A stretch of 64,000 nucleotides of DNA from Beaufortia kweichowensis (lineage: Eukaryota > Chordata > Actinopteri > Cypriniformes > Gastromyzontidae), in assembly GCA_019155185.1 (NCBI GenBank), contig CM032795.1, positions 12,193,795 through 12,257,794 on the forward strand. The letters run 5' to 3'. The notes beneath the pieces were generated by a model. It saw only the letters and a list, made by a program, of their open reading frames with translations, made no database searches and was not told where the DNA came from. Positions 38,991-51,870 of this stretch are shown here, piece by piece (the first letter of the stretch is position 1; every line of letters starts with the position of its first letter). A program made the translations under genes and the position numbers.

Positions 38991-39351
38991 TATAAGGATA
39001 AGTAAGTAAGAGGATAAGTTTAGACTTGGAGACACAGGTTTATGCTTTGGGCTGAGTTTATTGTGCCTGTAGTATAAATATAAAAAGCTAAATCCTACAC
39101 AAGAGTTACATTAAGGAACTTGATGCATTATATGCATATATTTTACGAGACTAATGCATTCAGTGGCAGCCCGACTTTTGTAACTCTACATCACTTTTCA
39201 GTGGCATATATAATTCACACACATGCATGTGTATGAGTTTCTGTCAGAGAACTTCCTCAGGTGTGAAATGACTTTCTCAACATCAAATGAGAGGAAAATA
39301 TGGAGAGATACACCTTTCACTCAGTGGATAAGCACCAGTGCACCTCATAAC

Positions 39352-39353
<2 letters not shown>
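38991..39353. other. Non-coding stretch, no gene seen
   Basis: A short direct repeat of AGGATAAGTA occurs at 38983-39020. No supported gene. Confidence 0.5.
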
Positions 39354-39402
<49 letters not shown>

Positions 39403-39410
39403 TGCGTGTA
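39354..39410. repeat. (GT)n microsatellite
   Basis: About 22 pure GT units followed by GCGCGTGCGTGTATG. It explains the Cys-Val run in the local frame. Confidence 0.97.
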
Positions 39411-40386
39411 TGTTTGCTCTCTGGTTGTAGTAGTTTGTGCAAAAATAAGAATATGACTTATACAGGATTAATAAAAGCAAACAAAAATATGAATTAAAGA
39501 AAGTGAAAGATTGGATCAGAAGGAATCAGACAAAGAGACAAAAGGAGATATGGAGAAAAAAGACCAAAAGGAAAGGAGAAAAGAGGGAAGAAAAAAGAAA
39601 GATTGCACGTCATTTGTCTCACGGCTGACACTTTTTTTACTGCGAAAGGAAAGGACCAATTAGGTTAATTAAATGTTCCTGTGTAGTGTTCACCATGAAA
39701 TATTTCGCTAACCATTTAATTGTGTGTGTGTGAGTGTGTGTGTTGTTGATCTACAGGTCACTGTCAGGTAATGGCTAAATGAGTGTAATAGGGCTTTTAA
39801 TCAGCCCTTCCTGACAACAAGATAGACTCAAATCACAAGCAAAACACCTATTATTTGAGCTATTATCACCACAACACACACACATGCATGCACACAGCCT
39901 TGCCACTGACGATGAGTGGTTTATTTAGACATGAATGTGTTTTTAAAGAGATGGCGGGTTGAGCAGTCACATCACAGGTCATGGAGAGACTGAAACTTTT
40001 TCTTAAGTGAAACTCAATGTGTTGTAAACATTACCAAAATGGACTTCAATCTGTATGTGTAAGTGAACCAAAACTAATCCAGACTTTATTCTCATAGTTT
40101 CTGTTGACAGTGAGAATTAGTGAGTGAGTGTTAATTCTCAGTATTACACAGATACAGTACATTAATCTGTAGTTTTTTCAAAACCCTTGTATATAAAAAG
40201 TGAATTCCTTGTTAGAAATATACATTTCCTATTTTGCAGTGTAAAATACAGAATTGTAAAAAGTTTTTTTCTGCCTTAAATTTTAAGTACAATCAATTTG
40301 TTTTAACATTACTTCCATTCATCAAATTAAGTTACAGCAACAATATTAACTTAGAACAACAATAGCAACTGACCATTGGCCAAAAT
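39411..40386. other. Non-coding stretch, no gene seen
   Basis: Begins with a purine-rich, A/G-biased segment at about 39490-39605. No gene or assigned repeat. Confidence 0.5.
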
Positions 40387-40702
40387 TTAACCTCTTAACT
40401 GTCACAGGGACACATGTTTTTTCCCTATTCACTTTAATATTTTACAGTTGAATTTTAATCTAATCATGACAAACTATAAATTGATGGAAAGGTGTAAGAC
40501 TCAAGATTTTCATAACAGTAAACATAAAAAAAATTACAAAAAAATATTAATGTTACTGCAATTTTCAAAAGTACATTTTTTTGAAAATACCTAAAAAATT
40601 CGAAAAAAAATCTAAAAATTAAAAACTTGTAGTTCAGATGTAGTTATAGTTCCTTTTTAATGTGTATATTAAATTTCTGCTTTGACAGTTATTCAGGTTA
40701 AA
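40387..40702. mobile_element. Family C TTAA-type MITE, copy 3
   Basis: Flanked by TTAA on both sides (40387-40390 and 40699-40702). Left end CCTCTTAACTGTCAC; right end TTGACAGTTATTCAGG. Interior: CCCTATTCACTTTAATATTT, AATCTAATCATGACAAACTA and TTGATGGAAAGGTGTAAGAC. TTAA flanks with CCY...RGG ends are the known signature of piggyBac-type insertion. Assignment to that superfamily is inference. Confidence 0.8.
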
Positions 40703-42040
40703 AAGGTAAGTTGATATAACTTGTAAAAAAGACTTGTAAAAAAGTTATACTAAAACATTATACTAAAAAATTCACTCTTAGATTCATTACTCTGACAAAG
40801 TTTACTGGCTCAGTCATATAATTGCTACGCATGCAAGGAACCAAAAAAATAATAGGAATCATCAACTGATGTGTTCAAGTCTATATAATAGCAAAGAAGA
40901 AGTGATGCCAGATATGATGATCTTCTTTCTCTCTATCCCACTCAGCTTAAGATGATAAACGGAGCCCATTTAAGACATTTCTTTCTGTTTCCTCTGCCAA
41001 GCATGTGTGCCTAGAATTATCTGCTTCTCTCTTCTTCCTTGAATATAAATGATGTTTTTTTCATTCTCTCTTCGTCTGATTTGGCATTTGCCTGCTCACC
41101 CCATCTATGAGGTCTCACCTCATAAAACAGACACTGCTTTAGAGAGCGAGAGAGAAAGAGAGTGAGAAAGAAAGAGAGAGAGAGAGTATCTAAGGAATGT
41201 TCTTTTTCTTTCGGGCAGAATACAACATGACATTCACACAGTTAGTGAGTTTGGTCTCGGTTCAGTGTTAGCATTCAGTCTCATGTGTACTCTCATTCTC
41301 TGGCCTGTTTGGTCTTGTTATTGCTTTACACTGCTGTTGCTACATCGAAACAAATAATATGAGATATGTACAACAATAACAGTGAACTTTATTTGCAAAA
41401 AGATCATTCTCAGTTTCTAGAGTTTCAAAAACGCTTTACAAAAAGATCTCAGTGGAAAAACTTTAATAAACTTTCAGCACATCACTAAAGTTATAACCGG
41501 GTTCAACAAAAAAACTGCAATAACTTCTAAATCAGGTTCATAGAGAGATCAAGATCAAGTAAAAAGGGCCTGAATACAGCACACAGACAGACTTGTGTTT
41601 ATTTGCTCATTCAGCGCTCAAGGGGTCAATCTCTCAAACTTCACTTACTCTATCTAAGTAAATATATTAATATAGATGATTCTCCCAAGCTAAAGAAAGT
41701 AAGTGAGTTATTAAAACTTTTAAAACTCCTTAAGATCAAAATCAGTATCTTTGACCAAATACGCAAACACACAAAAAATGAGTCAAATATGTAGTTCAGC
41801 CTGAAATAGTTCTGTTTGTGGAAACGGCTTTGTTGATCAGAGCTGCTTGTAATGATCAGTGAGGCTTTAGTGTTTGAGGAACAGATGTCAGTGCTGTTCA
41901 CAGGTGGAGAAAGAGGAGTGAAGAAACGCAGAGGTGGGGGAAGAGGTTTGAGTGGACAAATAGACACTAAACAGTGACGTTTTGGACATGCCGTTTACTG
42001 AGTGATTTATTAGTGTAATAAAGAAATTACCCCAATTATA

Positions 42041-42075
42041 CACACAAACACTCATACACACACACACACACACAC
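42041..42075. repeat. (CA)n microsatellite
   Basis: Imperfect left part, then about 9 pure CA units. Confidence 0.92.
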
Positions 42076-42882
42076 TGCACTGAGGTTTTGCCATATTGAA
42101 ACACTCACGCTGAGAAATGGCTGGGGTAGGGGGAAAGAATCACACAATTACGCACACGCAAAGACGTTAGTAGCTATATTAGCGAGGACCTCTCATACTA
42201 AGATAATAGTATTCATTATGTTCCACCCCAAATCCCAACAATCACACAAACCCTGATATTGTTAGATTTAAAGCGAAACACAATGAACACTTCAGATGCT
42301 CTCACAAATAAGGAGAAAAAAATTACCCTTGCAAGAACAGCCAAACCCACACACATACACATTTGAGTTGAACTATGTAAGCTAAAATGTCAGTTCGAAT
42401 TCACAAATTTCTCCATGGAGTTATTTAGTGAAAGCTTTGGACTCATAACACATTCCCTCCCAACATTCTCTTTTGTGATTCAATCTGGATTAGTTTATCT
42501 GACACAACAAAAGTCTCTTCAGGAGTAATAATGAACTGATTTTATCTTTGTGTGTGTGTGTGAGTGGCTCTATCTCTCTGCCCACATGGTCAGACTGTGT
42601 ATTCTGAGCTGCCATTAAACACCAGAGAAAAGGTCAGGCAAAAGGGAGAGAGAGACGCCTGGAAAGAATCGAGAAGGATGTGGACAATAAAGAACATTAA
42701 GAGAGAACAAAAAAGATAGACGGCATGAGAAAATGCAGAGTTGGAGGATAAAAGGAGGGTAGAGACAGAAAGAGCAGAGAGATGAAAGTATGGAGTGACG
42801 AGGTTCATCATGTTGATCCATTGAAGCTGATTGATCTTTTTTTGTCCAGACACTCAGCCTGAATAATGGAGCTTAATGTGTA

Positions 42883-42884
<2 letters not shown>

Positions 42885-42926
<42 letters not shown>

Positions 42927-42934
42927 TGTGTGTT
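42885..42934. repeat. (GT)n microsatellite
   Basis: About 20 GT units with one GCGC interruption. Confidence 0.97.
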
Positions 42935-43969
42935 TGTACACCACTAATAGTGGATTTAAATGAGATAAGCTTACCCTGTGAGTGCCCTTTCCTCAGGGAT
43001 GGTGAAGTGAAAAAATAAATGAAATTTATAAATGAGGGAACCCGGGATAAAATTGTCACTTATTTTAACATCTTTCATTCCTAAACTAGAAAATGTAGCT
43101 GTTCTTTAAAGATGAGTTAGTTGCAGTTTACAGCCTTTATCTGTGTGGTTAGCCGGTCAAGGTTTTCAAGGTTAAGGGTCAGAGCTGGGGATTACAAGTT
43201 AATCCTCCTGTAATAAAGAAAAGAAAAGTAAATTCCTCGCTGGTCTGTATTACAAGCACCCAGCGCTTAATGTTTTCAACTGGTGCTTAGTATTTTATTA
43301 GTGATGATGGTTATTTTCTTTTAAACATTTAGCAATTTCATTTTTACCTCAATGGCCTCACATTGCCATTTAAAGTGCATCTTAACAGTGCTTCCTGTGC
43401 TTGTTATGTCTATTAAATATAATTAGATCTTTTTATTGTTTATTGCTAAAGGTTACTCAAGTTATTGAGTAATTGTACTTTATTACTATACTTAAGTATT
43501 ATTTTCAAAATTTGTACTTTGGTAAAGAATTATGAAAATTGTGAATATATTATGCATTTGTCAACTTGTTAGAAGTTTAATGCTGACCTTTAATAGACAT
43601 TTTACATTTTTGTCCATCTCTCAAACAGATGAAATTAAACTTTGGGCTGAACTTTTACAGCCATTCACATCCATTCAGTCCAGACTGTATTTGGATGATG
43701 GCTATTCATCTTTTTAATGGAGAAGTCTCATTATTCACTAACATAGTCTTCTACATAGTCTTTAACTTAAGCAATATGTTTAATTACAGTCATTGCAGAA
43801 GGTAAATGAACGTAGCGCTATAATCAACTATATTCAACTTTCAAACAACAATAAAATCAGCTACGGCCAAATTTAATGTTTAACAACTGTAACAGGTTTC
43901 AGTTTAACATCTGGATTGTTCTAGAACAGTGTTTCTGAACCAGGGCCTCAAGATGACTTGAAGGAAAAG

Positions 43970-44205
43970 TTCACGCAAATATGAAATTTCTTTCATAAAG
44001 TTTATTTCATAACTTGTTCATGACTTCCTTTCTTCAGGTGAACATAAGCAAAAACTATACATTAAAATGCCATCATGTTATCTTCTTACAGGGGATCCAA
44101 AACCCATCATTAAATCCATTATTAAAGTAATCCAAATCTTAATATATGTTCTTCAAAGCGAAACAATATGTTTGTGAAAGTGATAAGTATTTTGAGCTTT
44201 TAAAA
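43970..44205 (+). mobile_element. Family A element, left half
   Basis: GAAGGAAAAGTTCACGCAAA, then ACTTCCTTTCTTCAGGTGAA, CTTACAGGGGATCCAAAACC, TTAAAGTAATCCAAATCTTA and TTCTTCAAAGCGAAACAATA. The interior matches the copy at 61012-61700 (CAGGGATCCAAAAATGG; GTTCTGAAGCAAAACAATG). These two form a subfamily distinct from the 38.6 and 55.8 kb copies. The right half is missing. Confidence 0.6.
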
Positions 44206-46729
44206 AATTATGTTGCGTATACATGACAGCAAACCAATCAACATGTTAAGTAAAAAAAAAATTGCTGAAAATAAAGTACCAATCATTTTTCTTTTCTTTT
44301 TTGAAATTATGAATAATATTCGAAACAGTGATTTATTTTCACTTATGTTTTTGGCAAGATTAAAATTATTTCAGTGTCCCTGTATGTGAACTTTTTACTC
44401 CTCTGTTTATTGCGTTTGGTTGAAAATGTCTGTTTCCTCCTTCACTTGGCATGGTCTTAGTTAATTTAGTCACCGCTGCCTAATTTAACCGTTTCTTCAC
44501 ATTCCCAAAAGAATCCTGTTGCTCTGTCGGCTCTGCTTTTACGAGTGGTGTCATATCACAATTACAATCTCTTCAAGATGTTAAAAATGACACAGTATAC
44601 TGTACGTCTGTTTAAAAATGATGCTCTTCCCTGATTAAATTCACCTGGCAAGTTTTTGCACATTTATTCCTGCCAAAATATTTGCGATGCGTCGCTTTTG
44701 ACCTATTTAGCATTAGCCCGGGGCCGCTGCTACCGTTCATCGCTGCTCCGACATGCAACCCCTGACATCCTTCAGCGCGAGTCCTTACGCTGTCTGAGGA
44801 ATGTGACTCTCGTCTTATTCTTCTCATTTCCATTTGTTAGGGAGCAAAACACAGTGGTTGAAATTTAGTATTCCTGACAGAGGAATACAACAACTGCAGC
44901 GAAGCCTGTCTGCTTTTATCCTGCACGAACGAGAGGATTGAGTGGGAGGTCAAATTATTTGATCTAAGAGTTCTAAGAGTTGCGAGAGAGAAGGAGAGAC
45001 AGCATTTAAATGAGCTTTGTTCTATCCATATGGCTTCAATTGGGTAGCTGGGAAACAGTAGTTTAGACGATCACATTGTTTGCACGTAGTAAATTAATGT
45101 TCTTACTCATCTCCAAAAACAACATTAGAGCTGGCACTAGATTGCAGCGGAGCCTTCGGGACCCAAAATACAATAATACACACAGGAAACCTTCTCCACG
45201 CATCAGTGCTAACGCACACCCCGGCAAGAAAACTCACTGCGTTTCAGAGACTAGAAATAAAACTGAGGGGTGTCTATCAGACGCAAAGAAGATTGCTTTC
45301 TTCTCCCTTTTCATCTTTTGTTTCAGAATGTTTTTTGGTTGAATTATTTGCCAGGAACACTGTAAAATGGAAGTTTGTCTGTGAGAGTTTCAAGGTCTCC
45401 TGCTCTGTATATGTTAGAGCTGATGTGTGGAATGTTTGTTTGATTCGCTGGCATCGGGACGCAGATCGAATTCAGCTGGAGATGAAGTAAACAATATTGG
45501 AAGGGAACGTGTGTCACAGACCAGAAAAAAGCACAAATTAATACTTTCTTTTCAATGGTTTCACTTAACCCAGCTAGCTACCTCCAGAAACATGCTTAAA
45601 GACTCCATTTGTGACATTTATTCCATGTGTTGTCGTTGAGGTCATTTGTTAATGCTGATAAAATTATCTTTCACTTACACACATTTAATATCTTACAGTA
45701 TTTCTCTTCTGGGAAATAAACCAAAAGGATTGATGACTCATCTTGCACTACATATATTTATCCAAGCACATGGTTTCCAGAATAAAAATGCCTTTCCCCT
45801 TAAATACACCTGTAACCAATACATAATTTCGGAATGGCTAAAATGGAGGGCCATTGGTTCAGTATATGACCTGCCCAAACTTCTAATTTAAATTAATTAT
45901 GCTCTAGAATTGTGCTCTATTTAATGATTTGACAAGAATGAATTTTTAAACAACAGCAAAGAAATCAGAAGGAGCACATATTCCTCAGTTTGCTCTTATA
46001 AATAAAATATAAGGGGCCACATAAACTTCTCAATATAGAGACTTTTAAATATGAACCCCTAATAACAGAGACTCTCTTTTATGGGCGCTTAGTTCTTACG
46101 CACAAACTCTTTATCATGAAAATAATGCGACAATAACAAATTATATTATGCAAAAAGAGCTTGAAACGATAGTCCATAGTTTGACTCTAATTGGATTTGT
46201 GGACTGTTAGAATAAAATATCTATTATAAGGACCAAAAAAGCCATAGCCATTTTTTATTTAATAGATAATATAATATCACAAAACAAGATCAGCTTTGAC
46301 ATTTTGAAAATAGTTTGTGTTGTGCAAGGAAAAAGGCAGTTTTTTAAATTAAATTTTGAGTGACAAAAGGGATGACAGTAAGCAAATGATCTGCAGATCA
46401 AGGTGTAAATCAGTCAGACTAACTAAATTTAGATTTGACATAATTCACTTATTTACATAACAATACATCTTATTGCCAGTTGCATTTTACTCCCACTTAG
46501 CTCAAAAATCTGATGGGACACATGTAAATGAGCCAGACACGAGATGAAAAGAGTTCTATAGTTTTTTATAGATAAGAGTCTCTTTCTTTTTGTTTTTCCT
46601 ATACAGTCTTTTTGTAATCTGTAGAGCATATTTTGCAGCGTAAGTTTGATTCGTCTTTGTCTTTCTACTGATCAAAACCACCTGTAGAAAAAAAACTCTC
46701 TCTAATCTAAACTGGAATGTTTACAAAAC

Positions 46730-46733
<4 letters not shown>
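44206..46733. other. Non-coding stretch, no gene seen
   Basis: Frames of 70-94 codons without domains. The interval 44610-44830 is CpG-richer than its surroundings and repeat-free, and is raised as a candidate conserved block. Confidence 0.5.

Positions 46734-46778
<45 letters not shown>
46734..46778. repeat. (CT)n microsatellite
   Basis: About 22 uninterrupted CT units. Confidence 0.97.
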
Positions 46779-46781
<3 letters not shown>

Positions 46782-47621
46782 GGCCTAGCTGAATGGTAAT
46801 TACTGATGGAGTCACTCAAGGCCTATCCAATTCAATTTCTCCATCTCCTCTTGGCCTGATGTTAAACTAAGATATGGTATGTGTGTGTTTGTGTATGTAT
46901 CTGATTTTCTTTTATCCATCCACCCTCCGTTTGCCCTTTTCCTGCCATATTTTCTCTCTCCATCTTGTTCCTTTTCCTTTTGCAATTGTCTAGGCATCCA
47001 AATGTGTGTGTCTCCTGTCACTCTCTCTCTCTCTCTCTCAATTTTCCTCTTGCCAGGACGCTGATGACAGCTACCGCACCATATAGCCTTTCTTCACATT
47101 TCCCATGTATTTTTAATAAAGAGGCTTATGCTTCTGTTTACAATCAGATTGTGTTCCACACCTGCACACTTGCACACACATGACGAGGCCCAGCCACTTG
47201 GGAAGGTGTAAAGCTGATAGGTTTAGGGAAGGAGAGATAGAGATCTCTGACTAATCTGAACCCTGTTGGCAGGAGGTTTAACCTGTAGATGAGAATCTCT
47301 CCCCACTCACTGCTCTGAGGCCTGCTATTTAGATCTGTTTCCCCAGCTGTGTGTCCATAAATGATTCAATTAAGCTCAGCTGTGATCCGTTCCAAGATTA
47401 GGTCTTAACGCTCTGAGATAAAACATTCAGAACCTCAGCGACGAGACTTACTGTATGACTAAATTCATCAGTGGATGTACAGACTGATGGAATCTGTGGA
47501 GAAAAATGAGATAGAATAGGATGTGTTGTATAAATCTTATGCATGACTGCTTACGGTACACTGTTTAATAAGAAAATCCCACAATCATATGCAGTGATTA
47601 AAATTGTAGATACATTATTTA
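46779..47621. other. Non-coding stretch, no gene seen
   Basis: Pyrimidine-rich 46900-47045, then mixed, repeat-free DNA (47050-47480) with no frame of coding quality. Confidence 0.5.
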
Positions 47622-47785
47622 AATATAATATAATAATAAACAATATAATAATAAACAATATAATAATAAACAATATAATAATAAACAATATAATATAATA
47701 TAATATAATATAATATAATATAATATAATATAATATAATATAATATAATATAATATAATATAATATAATATAATATAATATAATA
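47622..47785. repeat. 15-mer array grading into (TAATA)n pentamer array
   Basis: The 15 bp unit CAATATAATAATAAA repeats about four times (47641-47690), then changes to a pure TAATA pentamer array of about 19 units to 47785. The 15-mer equals three pentamers with a substitution. The tandem Tyr/Ile/Leu frames on the minus strand are artefacts. Confidence 0.95.
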
Positions 47786-49918
47786 CATTGGGAAGCCATA
47801 TATTTATTATTTTGTTCTTGTTCTTTGATTCCATTTCAAAGACTTTATCCTTATACTTGTTGCTGCACATATTGAGCATACATAAAAATGCACTATTCAA
47901 ACTACATTTCTTTCAATTTAGATATTAGATATTTTTTAGAACATTTTCATTTTTAAAATGTTTTATTTTATGTATTTGGTATTTTAAGTTATTTTATAAA
48001 CAACATTAAAATTATTATATTTTGCTTAAGCTTATTGTTATGAAAATGTCAAATATTTGTATTTCAGTCTCAGACCTTTTCATCAATATTTAGTTTGGCA
48101 TGATTAGACTACAATTCAAGAATGAAATTAAAACATATTTATGTAATACAGTATATACAGAAAAATAAAATCTTGCTACACTTGCATCTATTTATTTGAA
48201 TTTAATTACAGTTTAATTTCACTTTAAAATCAAATTTCAATCGCAATTCTGCATCCTGACTGCAACCTCAGGAACTGAATGAAATTGAAATTCTCATTTC
48301 CGTTCTGAATAGTGCACAATCCTGACACACACTGTAGAGGAAGAAATCCATGCATTCATTAGCAGCTGATGAAAAATGCAGCTTATTTTTATTATGATAA
48401 TTTCTTTCTCTCTCCCAGGTTGCTAGTTCACTAATGTTTCAACAGCTTTAGTGTTTAGTGTAGAAAAACTGCCTTCAGGCATATAAGCTAACAAAGCAAG
48501 CAGCCCCCTGTTTCCTCTCTCTGATGTCTAAATGGGCATAAACAAATATTACACAGCACATTATCATCCTTGTTATAAATCAACATGGATGAACAAAATT
48601 ATGTTTTCGATAACTGTAGTAGCCCTCAAGAGGTACAGTGCAATAACCATGGAATATTAGTGGATAGATGGATAGAAGGACGGACGACAGCAGAAAGAAA
48701 GAATAATGGAAGGAAGTTAGAATGGATGGATGGATATATGAATGGATAAAGGAATAGAGGGATGGACGTATTGATGTCACACAAAACACTTGGCCGGATT
48801 CAGTTCATAAAGGAAGAATCACCTCAGTTCACTGTATTCATTCATGCATGCGTTCATTTTCCTGCCAACACAATTCAGCTCAGAGAAACTGGAATCTAGA
48901 CAGATCTATTCCGGCTCTAAGCCACCGGCCACTGGCTTCCCTCCACATTCATAATGTGGACTAGCGGATCAAAGCCCCGTGAGTGTGTGTTTATGTGTAT
49001 GTGTGTATATGCTATGGTCAGAGGCCCCTTAGGGTCCTTGCTGAGCCTGAGGTGGCCAGTGCATGCCTGAGAAATGGGGGTGAGATTTCACGGAGCATGA
49101 GAGGCTTTAGACTGTTTGCTTTGCCACAGAGTTATTGCGAACATATGTGATACACACACTCGCACACATATACCCTTCTGCAAGCATTTTAAAACTCAGT
49201 GGTGGGACGGTGATATAATCACTTGCTGTCCGGTCTCCTGCGGACATTGAAGCATAAAAACCATATAAAATGAGAAGATCTCACCCATTCTCGTTTGCAC
49301 AGCATCTTATTACTAAATATTTTATTGCTCAATTTTGTATGCAGATATAAATCTTTCCTTGCGTGATACCAAGCCTTTAAAAATATTATAAGATCAAATA
49401 TTTGGACCAATCTATTTCAGTCCTCATCAAACACAAAGCTAAGGTCATCTCCGCTATTTACTACAGGAAAACAACATTAATCTGTCGGAGTTCACCATGA
49501 GAGCGCACACATGGACAGACATGCATACAAGCAACACTCATTCATCTCCAGAAACATGGACCTTTTCTGCCATAACTTCTGTTTGTACAGGGTCTTTATG
49601 TGTTTGGATGGGCAAAACACTGGGATCATGAAGAGAAGAGTAGAGATGGAGAGAGAGAGATGTATGTAGGGGTTCACCGCTCTCAGCAAGTGCTGACCAC
49701 TACAGCCAAAGAAAACTCGCCTAACCCTGCAAGATATTGTCTTTATTGTTTATGCTCTCTCTTTTTTGGCTAAAGACACACCCCCCGTTTCGATGGTTTC
49801 GACAGGAACAAAGATGTTAACTGTCTCGCTGGCCGCTAGTAAAACACAATTTAGGATATGGGTTTTATGACAACATTGTTACTTTAGCAGAAAGCAAACA
49901 GCTGTTTTAAAGCTCTAG
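47786..49918. other. Non-coding stretch, no gene seen
   Basis: AT-rich to about 48300, then mixed. Contains the degenerate TGGA tract listed separately. No supported gene. Confidence 0.5.
48655..48775. repeat. Degenerate (GGAT)n / (GGAC)n tetranucleotide tract
   Basis: GATAGATGGATAGAAGGACG, then AATGGATGGATGGATATATG and GGATGGACG. An old, interrupted tetranucleotide microsatellite. Confidence 0.8.
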
Positions 49919-50005
49919 GTAGTGGTGGTTTAATGGTGAGGGAGCTGGATTGCTAACACGAAGATTGTAGGCTCGGTTTCAAGTAGGCCTGACCCAGCAA
50001 AAGGG
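49919..50005 (+). mobile_element. tRNA-derived SINE head, plus strand (decayed)
   Basis: GTAGTGGTGGTTTAATGGTG then AGGGAGCTGGATTGCTAACA and CGAAGATTGTAGGCTCGGTT. This is the layout of a tRNA-like head: an A-box-like TGGTTTAATGG and a B-box position about 45 bp on, where GGCTCGGTTTCAAG replaces the usual GGTTCGAATCC. The anticodon-arm region does not fold cleanly, so a functional tRNA is unlikely. The body is not recognised. Confidence 0.55.
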
Positions 50006-50094
50006 TTGGGGTTAGGTTTTGGCTTTGTGTTATAAATTACTATTAGACTTTGTAAATACTGGATGTTTTAAACTGATTGTGTGTAATCAGTGTG

Positions 50095-50275
50095 TGTGGC
50101 TCTGTTTCAAAACCTACTGTACAGCAGGAAACTGCCCTATGTAGGCAAAAGCTTTTGAAGACATTTTGAGTGCCTGTTCCTAAAATGAAACCTGTTCCAA
50201 AAGGTTTGGCCAGATTCTAAGGCAGCACCACATGCTGTGGAGAAAGCAATCCCATAATGCATTGCAATGAGCTCA
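50095..50275. repeat. Possible interspersed repeat ending CCCATAATGCATTGC
   Basis: CTGTTTCAAAACCTACTGTA, CCCTATGTAGGCAAAAGC and AATCCCATAATGCATTGCAA are words that I associate with a decayed teleost repeat. No inverted ends are visible. Low confidence. Confidence 0.3.
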
Positions 50276-51689
50276 GTAAAAAAAATTAGGATAGCAGACA
50301 AGGCAAGAGATACTAAAAAAGGATCATAGAAAATAGCAGAATCTATTTAAACGTTATTTTACCCAATAGTTTGTGCATAAATATTTTTAGCATATTGTAT
50401 CTAAATTCCTTGGTTGCTGACAACCGAAGAAACTAGGCTACAAATAAACACAGCAACCAAAAAATGTCAGCATACACCCACAGACACTTTCAGAAAGATT
50501 CTGTCATAAAAATAATTTTTTATTTATTTTACTCTGTCTATTTTCTCTTTATTTCATACACAAGATGCAGACACAGCAGGTAAATATGAAGGAGACAAAA
50601 AATCTGGACATGTTGCACGCCTCACTAGAACCTATATCCATAAGCACTTATCATGCCATGGTGCTGACACAATATTCCACAGCCATGAAATGCAGAGCTC
50701 ACCGCGCATGTGTGAATGTGTCTACCTTCTCACAGCCCTGTGGAACAGGAGGATAAACTAACTGATACAAATGTTTAAGAAAACCTAATCAAGAATGAAC
50801 CCTTTCATTAAATTGCTCTCCCCTCTGAAATAACAGCACTAAATTGAGAGCCTTCTCTCCTCGCCGCTCAGATGAGTAAATTTTAGTCACACAGGATATA
50901 AGTGTCTCAAGGGAGTAATTTAAACTAGCCAACACAAACATGTGGTCAGAAAGAAGTGCATAGTTTCATTTCTTTGAACAATTATATTAGCACACACGCG
51001 GGCATATCACATCACCTGTCAATCTACTGAGTCTGTAATATAGACGTATTTTTCTTCAGCATGGCCCATAAACTTCGCTGCACTCCACAGGGTGTTACCA
51101 CAACACTGAAACGACCAGAGGGGTCACACATACGCAGACACACACTCATAGAAGACACACGCAGACGCACACAGAGTAAATTGCCATACCTTAATATATT
51201 ACTGCTGACAGCTTAATACTTGAGCATAAACGTATACACAGACACAGGGTGTAGGAATTATTATGTGAGGGAGACGTGTCTTCCAACTTTTAGCACTTTT
51301 GAGCAAAAGTTTGTCAACCTTTTGGGGAAAATAATCATTATACTATATTAAACTTTTGGCTGGCAAGTGAAGAAAAAATTCAAATAGGAAAAAAATTGGC
51401 ATAAAACGACAAAGCCTCTGCCAACCCGTTGCTGCGATAGTGAACTAAACAAATGTGCAAGCCGTAATTGGTATATACTATGGTTATTAAGGGATGTAAA
51501 AATATATTATACATGTATTTCAGAGCTATGGTGTTTTTTATGATATGACTGTTGAAACTTATTGGTTGTGCTGCCAACACTTGCATCAACATACAATGTT
51601 TTATGTTGTTTTAATTTAGTGCTTTTACTGCTTTAAAGTTCTTTCTTAGGGTTTAGCTTTTTCATTTTAATTTTATGTCAAAATTAATT
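50276..51689. other. Non-coding stretch, no gene seen
   Basis: Frames of 63-70 codons only. A near-palindromic GGTTGCTGACAACC is at about 50411. CA-rich runs near 51120-51175. Confidence 0.5.
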
Positions 51690-51870
51690 TAAATTTTTCA
51701 GTGAAAGACACATTCACATTTTTATAACAAGTATACTGTATATGTACAAATAATAATAATAAAAATAGTTAATGTTCTGGGAATAAATCTGTTATTTGAA
51801 ATTCAGTTTCATCATTTAAAATTTTATCAGTATCGTGTATCGAATTGTAAGTGCATACAGCACTCATTTA
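51690..51870. mobile_element. Possible hAT-like fragment related to 58133-58449
   Basis: ATTTTTCAGTGAAAGACACA, ACATTTTTATAACAAGTATACT and CAGTATCGTGTATCGAATTG correspond in order to ATTTTTCAGTGACAGATTTA, TTTACATACAGTACAG and TGTATCGAAATCGAAATGG in the other copy. The match is patchy. Confidence 0.35.

Larger units (their letters stand above)
40703..43969. other. Non-coding stretch, no gene seen
   Basis: Contains GA-rich 41146-41186 and the CA and GT tracts listed separately. The 105-codon minus frame at 41650-41967 is Ser/Leu/Pro-rich and unsupported. Just before 43970, GTGTTTCTGAACCAGGGCCT resembles a fragment of another common fish repeat. Confidence 0.45.
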
